Shown piece by piece: positions 1-10,358 of a stretch of 64,000 nt of DNA (position 1 is the stretch's first letter; every line of letters starts with the position of its first letter). Source of the stretch: Miscanthus floridulus (lineage: Eukaryota > Streptophyta > Magnoliopsida > Poales > Poaceae). The translations under genes and the position numbers were made by a program. The notes beneath the pieces were generated by a model. The model was given only the letters and a program-made list of their open reading frames with translations. It had not been told where the DNA came from and did not search any database. The DNA lies in NCBI RefSeq assembly GCF_019320115.1, contig NC_089594.1, positions 20,668,055-20,732,054 of the forward strand. Reading direction: 5' to 3'.

Positions 1-237
1 CGGGATCTAGAAGTGAATAGTGCAAAAGAGAAGCGGCTCGATTCTTGTGTACGTACAGCCAAATACCTTGCTGTTTTGCGTAGGTACTACAACAAAAACG
101 TTAAAGAGCGTTTCTTCATGGTCGGGGACTTGGTCCTGAAGTGGAAGACAAATCAGGCTGGTGTCCATAAACTCGCAACCCCATGGGAGGGGCCCTTCAT
201 GATTAAGGAAGTCACACGACCAACGTCTTACAGGTTA
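1..237 (+). pseudogene. E1 pol, integrase C-terminal part, 5' piece
   Basis: The frame is open from position 1 (Arg-Asp-Leu-Glu) and encodes the integrase C-terminal region typical of plant Ty3/gypsy elements. It has a YYNKNV segment, then VGDLVL, then PWEGPF and YRL, closely like the E3 integrase tail at 39837-40076. This region follows the DDE catalytic core and probably binds DNA or chromatin. The frame is cut at 237 by element A. The ORF that continues to 300 reads into the LTR of A and is not real there. The remaining codons resume at 3183. Confidence 0.9.
233..237. other. Target-site duplication of element A, left copy
   Basis: ggtta at 233-237 is repeated exactly at 3181-3185 on the other side of element A. 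Five base pairs is the usual length for Ty3/gypsy integration. Confidence 0.9.
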
Positions 238-637
238 TGTCGACGAAATATGGTCGGCAGTCCATCGAGGGGGATGCCCATGGTGGTAGATTGTCGGTAG
301 ACGGTGCGTGTAATCAGGAACCAGATGGTGACACAAGGCGTAGAGACAGCGATTTAGACAGGTTTGGGCCATCTGGTCGACGTAATACCCTACGTCCTGT
401 GTCTTTGGTGTATTGTATTGAGATGTATACAGATTAACCTGTCCTCTAGGGGACCCTTGTCTCTCCTTATATACTCCAAAGAGACAAGGTTACAAGTAAA
501 GTATCCAATTTGGTACTATTACAATATCTAGTACAACTTGTAATCTTGATGTGCACGCCTTGATCTTACGAGCTGGGCCACCTCGGATGGTGCGGCCCAT
601 GTACCATCTTGTGGTACCCGGGGGTATATCCCCCATA
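238..637 (-). repeat. Element A 3' LTR (left copy)
   Basis: 400 bp, nearly identical to 2781-3180. On the minus strand it runs from TATGGGGG to TCGACA; related E1/E3 LTRs begin TGTGGGG, so the first dinucleotide has probably mutated. A TATA-like stretch (tatata, about 467-475) lies in the middle. By eye about 11 differences separate the two copies, all transitions, so the insertion is recent relative to E3. Confidence 0.9.
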
Positions 638-651
638 GCTAGTCCCCGAGT
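638..651 (-). other. Element A polypurine tract
   Basis: On the minus strand this reads actcggggactagc directly before the 3' LTR. The same 14-mer, with one or two changes, precedes the 3' LTRs of E1 (8651-8664) and E3 (45489-45502). It is the presumed primer site for plus-strand DNA synthesis. Confidence 0.8.
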
Positions 652-898
652 GCCATGTATTCTGATGCGACACGCCGTTTTAACCTTCTCCGAACAGTGA
701 GGCTTAAGTTCTTGACATCTCCGACCACCGTTGTCACCAGAGAAGTAGGTTGTCCGAAGAATGTATGGTGCTCTTAAGAAGAAAGAAAAAGATTACCGTC
801 CTAGGAAGTGTGCCCACTTGTATTTCTGAAAAGAAATGTAAGTGCGTCTTGAAGCGTAGCGTCCTTGATCATCAGAGGCATAGGGGTCAAAAAACAAA

Positions 899-923
899 CA
901 CATTCACCGCAAGGTGAAGTGTG
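899..923 (-). other. Conserved hairpin block in element A
   Basis: A 25-nt stem-loop sequence (CACACTTCACC, loop TTGC, GGTGAATGTG on the minus strand). It is identical to copies in E1 (8028-8052) and E3 (44929-44953). It lies within a longer block (886-1100) shared with E1 positions 7850-8050. Confidence 0.7.
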
Positions 924-1164
924 CCCACTTTGTCCCCGAGCCTGGTAGTAGGTGACGTAGGCACATGGTGCCAGGGTCTAAAAAGAATTCCCAGTTAAGT
1001 TGAGAACCCAATCGTCATACAGGCGATACGAGATGCACCGGCAGGTGCATCGTACCGATGTAGTCCCCAAGCTTGCTAGAAGGCGAGGTATGAGCCTTGT
1101 AGCAAGGTCTAAGTGAGAAAAAATATCCCAACTGTATGCGAGTTGCTAGTCGCATGTAGTCGAG

Positions 1165-1395
1165 ATGCAAAGTCCCCGAGCCATGGTCGGAGAGTGACCG
1201 AGGCAGTCCCCGAGCACAGGTCAAGGAGCGAGCGATGAAGTCCCCAAGCCATGGTCGGAGAGTGATCGAGGCAGCCCCCGAGCACAGGTCGAGGAGCGAG
1301 CGACGAAGTCCCCGAGCCGTGGTCGGAGAGTGGTCGAGGCAGTCCCCGAGCATAGGTCGACGAGCGAGCGACGAAGTCCTCGAGCATAGCTCGAA
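1165..1395. repeat. Minisatellite of GTCCCCGAG-containing units in element A
   Basis: About seven imperfect units of roughly 35 bp, alternating between a 'ccatggtcggagagtg' type and an 'acaggtcgaggagcgagcg' type, each opened by agtccccgagc. That core is the reverse complement of the polypurine-tract motif GCTCGGGGACT. ORFs across it on both strands are a by-product of the repeat. Confidence 0.75.
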
Positions 1396-1599
1396 ATTCC
1401 TGCAATATAAATATGTAGAATGGTAGTACATGATGTACAAAATAATAAATTATGGAGAAAAAATCATCGGTGAAGAAATAGCGTATGACGCTCAGCAATC
1501 ATTTGCAAATGAGCATGATGTGATAAAGCAGTTGGTGCTTTGTAAACATCAGTGTTAATGTGAAGTTTGTGTTCATACTTAATATAAATCGTCCGACCA

Positions 1600-1790
1600 G
1601 TTAGTATGTAGCCGAGTCTCCAGCCCTAGTTAGCCCGTTAACCATAATGTGGGGCGCGGAGCCCGTGCACGTGTAGGAAGAACAAAGCGTCGCTAAGGAG
1701 CCGCTGCCGACCACCCATAACGTAGAGGGTAGACGCTCGTGCACGTGTAGAGAGAAGCCAGAGACAGGGCCTTTTCTAGAGACATCGAGT
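1600..1790 (-). other. CACGTG-rich module shared by A, E1 and E3
   Basis: On the minus strand it has two units of the type tacacgtgcacg-ggctccgcgc and an acgttatgggtggtcgg stretch. Related copies lie just after pol in E3 (40437-40615 and 40708-40880, tandem) and in E1 (about 3420-3545). No ORF is supported. Function unknown. Confidence 0.6.
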
Positions 1791-2761
1791 GTCAACATGA
1801 CTGATCGAAGATTTGCATTAAGTATAGATGTATGTTATATTTAAGATTGTATACATGGACAAACATTATTTGAAGAATGATCATGACAAGGATGTTGTGG
1901 AGAAACATCGTAATATAAATATTAGAAGTGTACCTATCTTTGGATAGAAATCTGATTGGTGGCGATGAAGTTGTCCGGTCCTCGAGCTTTTCGACCTGTC
2001 GTGACGGTGGTCACGGTTGTCATAGCGCCATTCTTCGTGGCGATCATCATTGCGACATGGTCTGGTGGTCGGAGCTCGGCGGAGCCGCTCTGGACGTGGT
2101 CGATGTGGTCTGCTTGGCTCGATGTAGCTTGCTCAGCGGCTCGACGCGGCTCACTGTGGCTCACTCAGTGGCTCGCATGGTGGCTTGACGGCTCCATGTG
2201 TGCGTGTGCACATGCAAATGCCACAGCAATCTATAGTTGGCCTTCCTTCCATGTAGACGTATATATGTAAGCACATACAACTAGCTTTGCATGGCTCTAG
2301 TAGTTGGCATGCAGCGAATCGATCTCAGTAGACAGACTAGAATCTTGGGACCGCACAACGATGATCTGAGCTTCGCCTCGATTCACATGCAACAGCAGCC
2401 AGCAAAATAATTCGTCACTGCCTTCGGTACAGGTACAGCACCGCGTTTGATTATCCGATCCGATCCGGTGGTTCCGTTGGAACTTGTCGCCGAGTAGCCA
2501 ATGCACATAACAGAAAGCTCCGAGTAGTAGACTGATCCTTGAACACGACGTTGAATCCGACATCGAGTCTCGTCAGGTTGTTGGCGGACGCCATCATAGC
2601 AAACCGAGTTGCCGGCGTAGTAGATTGATTCCGTCGCCGACTGATATCGAGCCTGTCAGGCTCATACGCCGTCGTAGGAAGTCAAGTTGCCACAAGCGGC
2701 GTCAATCTTTAGATCCCATCTGGTTCACCATAGATCAGCGCGCACGATCCCCTAAAGGGGT

Positions 2762-2779
2762 CCCCTACCTGGCGCGCCA
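2762..2779 (-). other. Element A primer-binding site
   Basis: On the minus strand the LTR end TCGACA is followed at once by tggcgcgccaggtagggg. The same sequence follows the 5' LTR of E3 (33739-33756), and a variant follows that of E2. The tRNA used was not identified. Confidence 0.8.
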
Positions 2780-2780
2780 C

Positions 2781-3180
2781 TGTCGACAAAATATGGTCGG
2801 CAGTCCACCGAGGGGGATGCCCATGGTGGTAGATTGTCGGTAGACGGTGCGTGTAATCAGGAACCAGATGGTGACACAAGGCGCAGAGACAGCAATTTAG
2901 ACAGGTTCGGGCCGTCTGATCAACGTAATACCCTACGTCCTGTGTCTTTAGTGTATTGTATTGAGATGTATACAGATTAACCTGTCCTCTAGGGGACCCT
3001 TGTCTCTCCTTATATACTCCAAAGAGACAAGGTTACAAGTAAAGTATCCAATTTGGTACTATTACAATATCTAGTACAACTTGTAATCTTGATGTGCACG
3101 CCTTGATCTTACGGGCTGGGCCACCTCGGATGGTGCGGCCCATGTACCATCTTGTGGTACCCGGGGGTATATCCCCCATA
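2781..3180 (-). repeat. Element A 5' LTR (right copy)
   Basis: 400 bp, partner of 238-637, with the primer-binding site on its left side. The differences from the left copy lie mostly in its first half. Confidence 0.9.
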
Positions 3181-3185
3181 GGTTA
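3181..3185. other. Target-site duplication of element A, right copy
   Basis: Exact repeat of ggtta (233-237). The integrase reading frame is restored when one copy is removed together with A. Confidence 0.9.
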
Positions 3186-3254
3186 GCTCACCTAGACGGT
3201 ACGGACGTACCAAATTCATGGCATATCGACAAGCTTAGATGTTTCTATGCTTAA
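3183..3254 (+). pseudogene. E1 pol, integrase C-terminal part, 3' piece
   Basis: Directly after element A the integrase frame continues: LDG, then VPNSWHI, then a terminal FYA and stop TAA at 3252-3254. Joined across A at the duplicated ggtta, this completes the C-terminus. E3 has the same ending (VPNSWHIEHL, 40031-40070). The match proves that A interrupted a formerly continuous gene. Confidence 0.9.
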
Positions 3255-3969
3255 CTACTGAGATATGTACTCCTCTTGTACTTTTGATTTAAATCAATAA
3301 AGCTATTATGATTTCTTCGACCACTCTAATGCGTCACTTCCAATTTTATGGTTATTCCAACTTAGCCAATAAAAGCCGACCACCATTCCTTTTATGGTTT
3401 TCGGAGCAGGCCCTGTCTTCGTTTCCTCCCAACGCGTGCATGGGATCCGCTCTCTACGCTACGGGTGATCGGCATGTCCCCCCTGGTTTGACTTGTCCAC
3501 GTCTACGTGTGCATAGGTCATGCACCTCATACTCCGACCACATGGCAAACTAGGGCCGCACAAACTTTTCAGGATGATGTGTCGAGTAAAATGGTACAAC
3601 TAAACAAAACGTTAACATGTTCTCACTTAGTTACACCAAAACGAGTTTCAAGCTTAAATATGTTTTATACAGCGCAAACAAGCTTATGATGATATACAGT
3701 TATGTTATTACAAGCTTGCCTGGAGAGGCCCAAGTTTACAATAACACAACTATGTCCTTCTTCTACAGCTCTAGCCTATTCTATTGGCTGGTCGGGACAC
3801 GTGGCACCTGCTGCTCGCTGCTTCCGATATCCTACTCGAGTCTTAGGGACTCTTGTACTGGTCGAGCTGAAGGGGATGGGCCCACCGATGCCTGGCTGGT
3901 CATGACTGTAGGTTTCATCGGTTGGCTCACAACGGATGGCGTCTCCAGCTGGCTTGTTGATGGCGTACC
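3255..3969. other. E1 non-coding spacer between pol and antisense ORF
   Basis: About 0.7 kb without a supportable ORF. Positions 3420-3545 resemble the CACGTG-rich module of A and E3 (cgcgtgcatgggatccgctc, then a gggtgatcggc stretch). The rest is AT-rich and unremarkable. Confidence 0.5.
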
Positions 3970-6900
3970 CTATACAGGTGCTGTCCTGCCTCCACACAGG
4001 TTAATGTCGCCAATTATCTTTGACGACAGGTCTAGCTGGGTCATCTGAAGCTCCTCAGTCTTGTCTAGGTCTACCTCCTTTGAGTATCCAGCCTCCAGGT
4101 GCTTGAGATCGATCAGGGGGTAGTGGGCACGCACCATGCTTAGCACATGTGCACCTGTGTACTCACCCACCTCCTTCACGAACTCTTGGAACCATCCCCA
4201 TGCCTTTCAGCATCTCTCGACCAGTCCGAGCCGTGATGTCCTTGGCACTTCCTCTATAAGCATCGGGTCGATAAGGTCGAGGATGGGCAAAATGCCAGTT
4301 GCCACCTCCTGGCACTGGTTCTTCCATGTGTCCCGATCCTCGGTGATCTCTAGGCATCGTGCCTTCCAACCGTCACGATCTTTCATCATGGCTTCCAGAT
4401 GCTTCTTGGCATTGACTTTTAAAACTGTAACACGCACAAGATATTAAAAGGTTATGCCACAACAGGATAAGGCAACCAATAGAATGAGCAAGGTGGTCTA
4501 GAACACTTACTTTTCAGTTCCTCCTTCATCTTAGTTGTGCGGTCCTGGAGTTGAGACTGGTCGCGCACCAATTTCTCCTTGTCCTCCTTCAGGCGACCAC
4601 ACTCTGTGGCCACACGGCTATTCTCCTCTTGGAGACGGACTACTTTGGCCTCCAAGCCTACACTACAGCTATCACTACCAACAATGCAGCAACACGTGTC
4701 ATGCACTTGCTGTAATAAAATGACAACTTACTTATTTTTTCCTGCTCTTTGTTACTGAGCTGGATGGTCAGGTTCTAGTTTTGTGCCTCTTGCTCCGTCC
4801 TCTCCTGGTCAGTGGCTTCAAGTTGGTGGCGCAAGCGTTCCACCTCGGTAGCCAGATCTCTATTGCTTGCCGTGATCCCCTCAATTTGGTCAAAGCACTT
4901 TTTTTGGTACTTTGCGGTCTTCATCAAGTCCTGCATGTAAACAAGCTAAGTCAGACAGTTCAATTGAATAATAGGATCAAGTGGTCAAGCCAAATGTACC
5001 TAGACTTCCGTCACCAGATGTTTTGCCGCTCATTCAACTTTCAGGGTCTCTTCGACCTCTAGGATTTCCTCATGCATAACCCACTCGTCGTTCCACCAGC
5101 GCGACACATATACATGTTGTTGTTTGTCTTGGGGTGGCCCAGGACCTCTTCTACTTCGTCCTCTTCGGCCTCTTGTTCAGGAAGCGGCGCTGGTCTAGAG
5201 TTTGTAGTCTCTGCGACCACTATGGCTTTCCCATGAGCCGTGGCATCGACAAGCGTGCTCTATGCCACCTTCGGCTGCTGCTCCATGGCTTGGTCTGGTA
5301 CACTTGGTGCCGACGTATCCCCCTTAGCAGGGTTAGTGCTCAAAGCACTTGTACTTAGCTCGGCTCTCTTCTCGACCAGCTGCTCGGCGAGTGTCGTCTA
5401 GCTGCTCATCTAATGAGGCTTCGGTGGAATTTCTTCTACAGGTTTCTCCATAGCCGGCTGCTGGGTAGTTCTCTCCGCCATTACTGGCAAAGCCATGCCG
5501 CACCTGGCTAGCTGTTCAGGATTTTCGGTGGATGCCGACCTATTATATCAGAGATAAGTTCAAAAGACAATTGTATCCAATACAGATTGTAAGCTTACAT
5601 CAAGGTTGCAAATACTTATAGCTTGGAAGCACGGAATGACATGGCGAAGGAGCGTCTCTTCGACCGTGCTTGCTCCACGTGCTCGGCGGGTGCCACCAGG
5701 TCTTTTTCCATGACCAGTACCGGCACCGAGGCTTGGTGCTCGACCCCTTTGCCGCTTGTCCTCTGTGTTGCAGTGGTTGGTGATGCGATCCCTACTGGCA
5801 CGGAGGAGCCACCCTGCTCCGTTGACTCCAGTTGTCTCCTCCTCTTTCGAGGAATGAGTCGGAAGATGTCTGCATCCTCTGTTTCATCATCTGACAGTGG
5901 GAAGATGGCCTAACAACATTTGCTGGCCGCCAGCCACTTGCCAGTAGCCCTGGACGTTGCCTCCTCCCCAACCCCGAGTATGGCCCAGTCGACATCTTCA
6001 GCCCTAGCACTGGTCTGGGCAGTTGGGCCTGCAACTTGCGGCCAATCCACACCAGGGGGTGGAGACACGAACACTGCTGCCCTATCACGGCCATTACTCT
6101 GGGAAACATAAAGATGACAACACAGTCAATTTTCATTACAACATAACTCTACAGGTATAAGGCAGCATAATTTACCTTTGGGGGAGGTCGGGCCAGCTTG
6201 AAGGCGTGCTTGATGTCGCTTAACCTAACATAATTCAGATCAGCTAAGTTGAATAGCTCTCCAATCCTGGCTTTGATTTCTATCTTGTCGAGCACCTCTT
6301 TCCTAGTCCTCGTTGGATCAACGCTACCCTGGTATTCGTAGCCTAGATGTACCCTCCTCTGGCAGGGCTGGATCCTTCAGCTGATGAAGTTCCCGACCAC
6401 GCTTGGACCATCTAGTTTCTCCCATGGGATCATCCCGAGCAGTTATGTGATTTGTTCCAAGTGCTCAGGCTTCTCCGACCAGCTGTTCTTCTTCTCCAGA
6501 ATGAACCCCACGTCGCACAGGGTGATCGTGTTTGACTCTTCGTGGATGTAGAACCACTTCTTGTACCATTCGTCTAGCGATGTGTTCCAAGGGCAGTGCA
6601 AGTACTGGGCCTTCATCCCGTCACGCAGATTAAGGTATACGCCTCCGGCTATCTTCGAGCCGCCGCTCCCTTTCTTCCGCAGACAGAACAGATGGCGAAA
6701 GAGGTTGAAAAGGGGCTGGAAGCCACCATATGCTTTGCAAAGATGGATGAAGGTGGAGACAAGAAGAATCAAGTTGGGATGCAGATTGCAAATCCCAATC
6801 TCATAGTACAAACAGAGCCCCTAGAGGAAAGGGTGCACTGGAACCCTAAAACCCCGCTTGAAGAAATCCTCGAAAACCACAATCTCACCTGGTTGTGGAT

Positions 6901-7060
6901 TGAGGTAGCTTTCTCCTTCCGGCGCACGCCATCCCACGAGTGCCTTGTTATGGAGCACTCCCATGGTGACGAGGTCTTCAATGGTCTGCTCATTGCTCCT
7001 TGACTTCCACCACTCCTTCACCATGACTCCGGCTTTCTTCTGGGCGTCTTTCTTCGCCAT
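3970..7060 (-). pseudogene. E1 antisense additional ORF: gypsy-type transposon domain plus coiled coils, multi-exon, degenerate
   Basis: It reads opposite to E1 gag-pol. The start codon at 7060 begins MAKKDAQKK. An N-terminal domain follows (FEDFF, CNLHPN, FNLFRHLF, GGVYLNLRDG; about 6440-6970) of the type Pfam calls 'putative gypsy type transposon' (PF04195, from memory). Homology resumes to about 6175, where AAAG|GTAAAT and a CAG|AG acceptor near 6112 suggest an intron. Downstream exons give an acidic/basic linker (5616-6110), a coiled coil rich in Glu, Lys and Leu (4452-4706) and a C-terminal piece (3970-4437) ending LSSKIIGD. E3 carries the same gene (41094-44424). Several in-frame stops, for example near 6820 and 6443, show it is no longer functional as a whole. 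Role unknown. Confidence 0.7.
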
Positions 7061-7555
7061 TAATCTATCCTTGCTAAGGGGGTGGATACGGTGGAGGGGT
7101 GATGGGCGATGATTTTGGAGGAATAGGGTTTGGCAAGAGGAAGAAGAAGGCTGTGGCGGTGAATGATAATGGGGATTGGTAAAAAATAACTTACCAGTTC
7201 TATATTATAAATAACCAAGAGTTCTGTCGTTTCATCTGCCTGAGATTCTTGGGAGACGTGCGCACGCGCCGCAGATGGTTGTTTTCACAACCTCGAGATC
7301 TACGCCAATAAACGCGCCCCTTCGTTACCAGTGTACGTGCCTCTTCGTTGCTAGTGTGAGAGGGCCCACATTGACGCACCTCTTTATAGGTGCCAAGCGA
7401 CTGTTTGCTAGAAAGGGCAAGAAGATAGTATGATGTGCTATACCTGTCTGCTTTTTTGACCAGACGTGTACGATTGGACTTGACAGAATAAGAAGATAAA
7501 TAAATACACCAAATAATAGTACAAGCGGCGTTCGTTTTTTTGTTGCATGTCTTGT
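7061..7555. other. E1 spacer upstream of the antisense ORF
   Basis: About 0.5 kb with no supported gene. It contains AT-rich stretches and is the presumed promoter side of the antisense ORF. No clear TATA box could be fixed. Confidence 0.35.
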
Positions 7556-7751
7556 GCTCAAGGATGTTCTAGATCACTGCCATGCTCAGGGACTGCCCAG
7601 ACCACTGCTGTGCTCGGGGACTACCCAGACCACTGCCGTGCTCAGGGTCTGCCTAGACCACTACCATGCTCGGGGACTGCTACGACCACTACCGTGCTCA
7701 GGGACTGCTACGACCACTACCGTGCTCGGGGACTGCTCCGACCACTAATGT
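7556..7751 (+). repeat. 28-bp minisatellite built on the polypurine-tract motif
   Basis: Seven head-to-tail units of 28 bp of the type tgctcggggactgc followed by acgaccactaccg, with a diverged further unit to about 7780. The core GCTCGGGGACT matches the E3 polypurine tract exactly. The ORFs across it simply read the repeat. Confidence 0.85.
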
Positions 7752-7754
7752 CCT

Positions 7755-8404
7755 CAGGAACTATCCCGACCACTGCTCAGAGATCATTCTCCTCGGCTAC
7801 ATGTGATTTGTACTCACATACAGTTGAGAAACATTTATTTAGACCTTGCTACAAGGCTCATACTTCGCCTTCCAGTAAACCCGGGGACTACATCGGTACG
7901 ATGCACCTGCCGGTGCATCTCGTATCGCCTGTACGACGATTGGGTTCTTAACTTAACTGGGAATTCTTTTTAGACCCTGGCACCACATGCCTACGTCACC
8001 TACTACCAGGCTCGGGGACTAAGTGGGCACACTTCACCTTGCGGTGAATGTGTTTATTTAATCGACCCTAATGCTTTGATTGATTAAACGGATTACTATC
8101 GTGCTCAGGAACTGTCCCGACCACTGCTCGGAGATCGTTCTCCTCAGCTACATGTGATTTGTACTCACATATAGTTGAGAGACATTTATTTAGACCTTGC
8201 TACAAGGCTCATACTTCGCCTTCCAGCAAGCCCGGGGACTACATCGGTACAATACACCTGCCGGTGCATCTCGTATCACCTGTACGACGATTGGGTTCTC
8301 AACTTAACTAGGAATTCTTTTTAGACCCTAGCACCACGTGCCTATGTCACCTACTACCAGGCTCGGGGACTAAGTGGGCACACTTTACCTTGTAGTGAAT
8401 GTGT
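7755..8404 (+). repeat. Tandem duplication of a ~300-bp 3' block in E1
   Basis: 7755-8052 and 8106-8404 are close copies 351 bp apart. Each holds the stretch from aggaact through a GGGGACTACATCGG segment to a 25-nt hairpin (8028-8052 and 8379-8403). One copy of this block is in element A (886-1100, opposite orientation). Part of it occurs twice in E3 (44870-44955 and 45025-45110). Confidence 0.85.
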
Positions 8405-8650
8405 TTGTTTTTCGACCCCTACGCCTCTTATGATCAAGGATGCTACGCTTCAAGATTCACTTACATTTCTTTTCAGAAATACAGGTGGGCACACTTCACA
8501 GGATGGAAATCTTTTTCTTTTTTCTTAAGAGCACCATACATTCTTCGGACAACCTACTTCTCCGGTGATAATGGTGGTCAGAAATGTCAAGGACTCAAGC
8601 TTTACTATTTGGAGAAGGTTAAAATGGCGTGTCGCAGCATAATACATGGT

Positions 8651-8664
8651 GCTCGAGGACTAGC
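8651..8664 (+). other. E1 polypurine tract
   Basis: gctcgaggactagc directly abuts the LTR start TGTGGGGG. E3 has the same tract with one base different. Confidence 0.8.
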
Positions 8665-9135
8665 TGTGGGGGTATTAACCCCCTATACCCTTACGGCTAA
8701 GATTGGGCCGGCCTAGATCAGTGGGTCTGGTCCACCAAAAGACGACACACGGCCTGGCCAACCTGTTTCGAGTCCCGCGCAAGGAGTCAAGACAGATTTG
8801 GCGATCAAGCAAGATCTTGGTCGGTTAGAATAGGAATCCTTATCCAGTCACCTATGGCAATTGTAACTGACTAGGATTAGTTTCCAGATATGTAACCCTG
8901 CCCCCGGACTATATAAGGCGGGTAGGGGACCCCTCTAAAAAACATCTCTCATTGACATACAGCAATACAATCAGACGCAGGACGTAGGTATTACGCCTTC
9001 TTGGCGGCCGATCCTGGATAAAACCTCATGTCTGTCTTGCGTCACCGTCTTGTTTGTGGCTTGCGCATCTGTCTGCCGACAATCTACTACCTTGGGCATA
9101 CCCCTAGGTAGACTACCGACCATATTTCGTCGATA
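8665..9135 (+). repeat. E1 3' LTR
   Basis: 471 bp from TGTGGGGGTATTAACCCC to TCGATA. A TATA box (actatataagg, about 8908-8918) in the same setting as in the E3 LTRs marks the promoter. The end is fixed by the adjoining E2 integrase frame, which resumes at 9136. The 5' LTR is outside the window, so age cannot be estimated. Confidence 0.85.
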
Positions 9136-9140
9136 AAGCG

Positions 9141-10358
9141 ACATAGCTGTTCTATGTTCCAAGCGTTGGTGAGGATTTCGCCCTTCTCATTGGCTAGCTT
9201 GTAGGTTCTGGGCTTCAGCACTTTGGCGATAATGTATGGTCCTTCCCATGGTGGGGTTAGCTTGTGGCGGCCCTTGTTGCTCAGCCTCAGCCTCAGCACC
9301 AGGTCGCCCACCTTCAGGTCTTGGCTTCAAATGCGGCGGGCTTGATAGCGTTGTAGAGCTTCCTGGTATTTGGCCGAATGTAGCAGCGCAACGTCTCAGG
9401 CTTCCTCCAGCTGGTCGAGGGCGTCCTCGTGGGTAGTGCAGTTGCTCTGCTCATTGTAGGCCCGAAGCCTCAGGGAATCGTACTCCAAGTCAGTGGGGAG
9501 GATGGCCTCGGCCTCATAGACTAGGAAGAACGGTGTAAATCCTGTGGCTCGGCTCGGGGTATTCCTTAGGCTCTAGATGACTGATGGGAGTTCGGTAAGC
9601 CATTTGTTGCCAAACTTCTTCAACCGGTTGTATATTCTTGGCTTGAGACCTTGTAGGATCATGCCATTGGCACATTCTACTTGGCCGTTTGTCCTAGGGT
9701 GTCCTACGACCGACCAAGCCACATGGATGTGGTGGTCATCGTAGAATGTCAGGAATTTTTGGCCGGTGAATTGTGTCCCATTATCGGTGATGATGGTGTT
9801 CGGAACCCCGAACCTGTGGATGATGTCAGTGAAGAACAGCACCGCTTGCTCGGACTTGATTTGATTGATCAGACGAGCCTCGATCCACTTGGAGAACTTA
9901 TCAATTGCTACCAACAGATGGGTGTAGCCCTCAGGGGCCTTCTACAGAGGCCCAACCATGTCAAGCCCCCACACGGTGAACGGCCATGTGATAGGGATGG
10001 TTTAGAGGGCTTGGGCTGGGAGGTGCGTCTACCGTGCGTAGTACTGACACCCCTCACAGGAGCGTACGAGCTTGGTGGCGTCAGCCACCGCTATTGGCCA
10101 GTAAAACCCTTGGCGGAAGGCATTTCCAACGAGCGTTCAAGGTGCCGCATGGTGCCCGTAGGCTCCTGCGTGCAAGTCCCAAAGTAGGGCTTGACCTACC
10201 TCGGTAGTGATGCATTGTTGGAGGACGCCAGATGGGCTTCGTTGGTACAACTCGCCATCACTGAGGATGTAAGCTTTGGCTCATCACGCAAGCCGTCGGG
10301 CTTCAGTTCTGTCTATGGGGAGTTCTCCTTGAATGAGGCAGTCAAGGATCTAGACCCA
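9141..10358 (-). pseudogene. E2 integrase
   Basis: The best-preserved stretch (9573-9914) carries the catalytic core: a D in TDNGTQFTG and the distal E in NGQVECANGMI. A C-terminal segment follows (VGDLVLRLR, PWEGPYII, NAWNIEQL; 9141-9311). The protein would join element cDNA to chromosomal DNA. The region 9315-9572 and parts of 9915-10358 have stops, so no continuous product is possible. The last codons are replaced by the E1 LTR at 9136. Confidence 0.85.

Larger units (their letters stand above)
238..3180 (-). mobile_element. Element A: 2.9-kb non-autonomous LTR retrotransposon
   Basis: This is a complete element with two 400-bp LTRs, a primer-binding site next to the right LTR, a polypurine tract next to the left LTR and a 5-bp target duplication. 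These place it on the minus strand. No gag, pol or other convincing ORF is present in its 2.1-kb interior. The interior does carry blocks also found, in the same relative orientation, in the 3' regions of E1 and E3: a CACGTG-rich module (1600-1790), a GTCCCCGAG minisatellite (1165-1395) and a hairpin block (886-1100). It is therefore best read as a deletion derivative that depends on enzymes of an E1/E3-like partner. Confidence 0.88.
1..9135 (+). mobile_element. E1: 3' part of a Ty3/gypsy (Tat-type) LTR retrotransposon
   Basis: The window opens inside the integrase gene of E1. The parts run in order: integrase C-terminus (interrupted by element A), a non-coding module, an antisense multi-exon ORF, minisatellites, polypurine tract and 3' LTR (8665-9135). 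The 5' LTR, gag and most of pol lie left of the window. E1 is inserted into the end of the E2 integrase gene: E2's minus-strand reading frame runs up to 9136 and then meets the end of the E1 LTR. The expected 5-bp target duplication (aagcg, 9136-9140) can only be seen on this side. E1 and E3 share LTR ends, antisense ORF and 3' modules, so they are members of related families. Confidence 0.85.

Noticed and set aside
13..300. 95-codon ORF as a complete small gene
   Set aside because: Only the part to 237 is integrase; the rest is LTR sequence, and the true end lies at 3254.
2781..3180. The two 400-bp repeats as solo LTRs of two elements
   Set aside because: The single ggtta duplication outside both, the primer-binding site and the polypurine tract show one complete element.
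7556..7751. Evenly spaced repeats suggestive of a CRISPR array
   Set aside because: Units are contiguous 28-mers without unique spacers, in a plant retrotransposon; it is a minisatellite.
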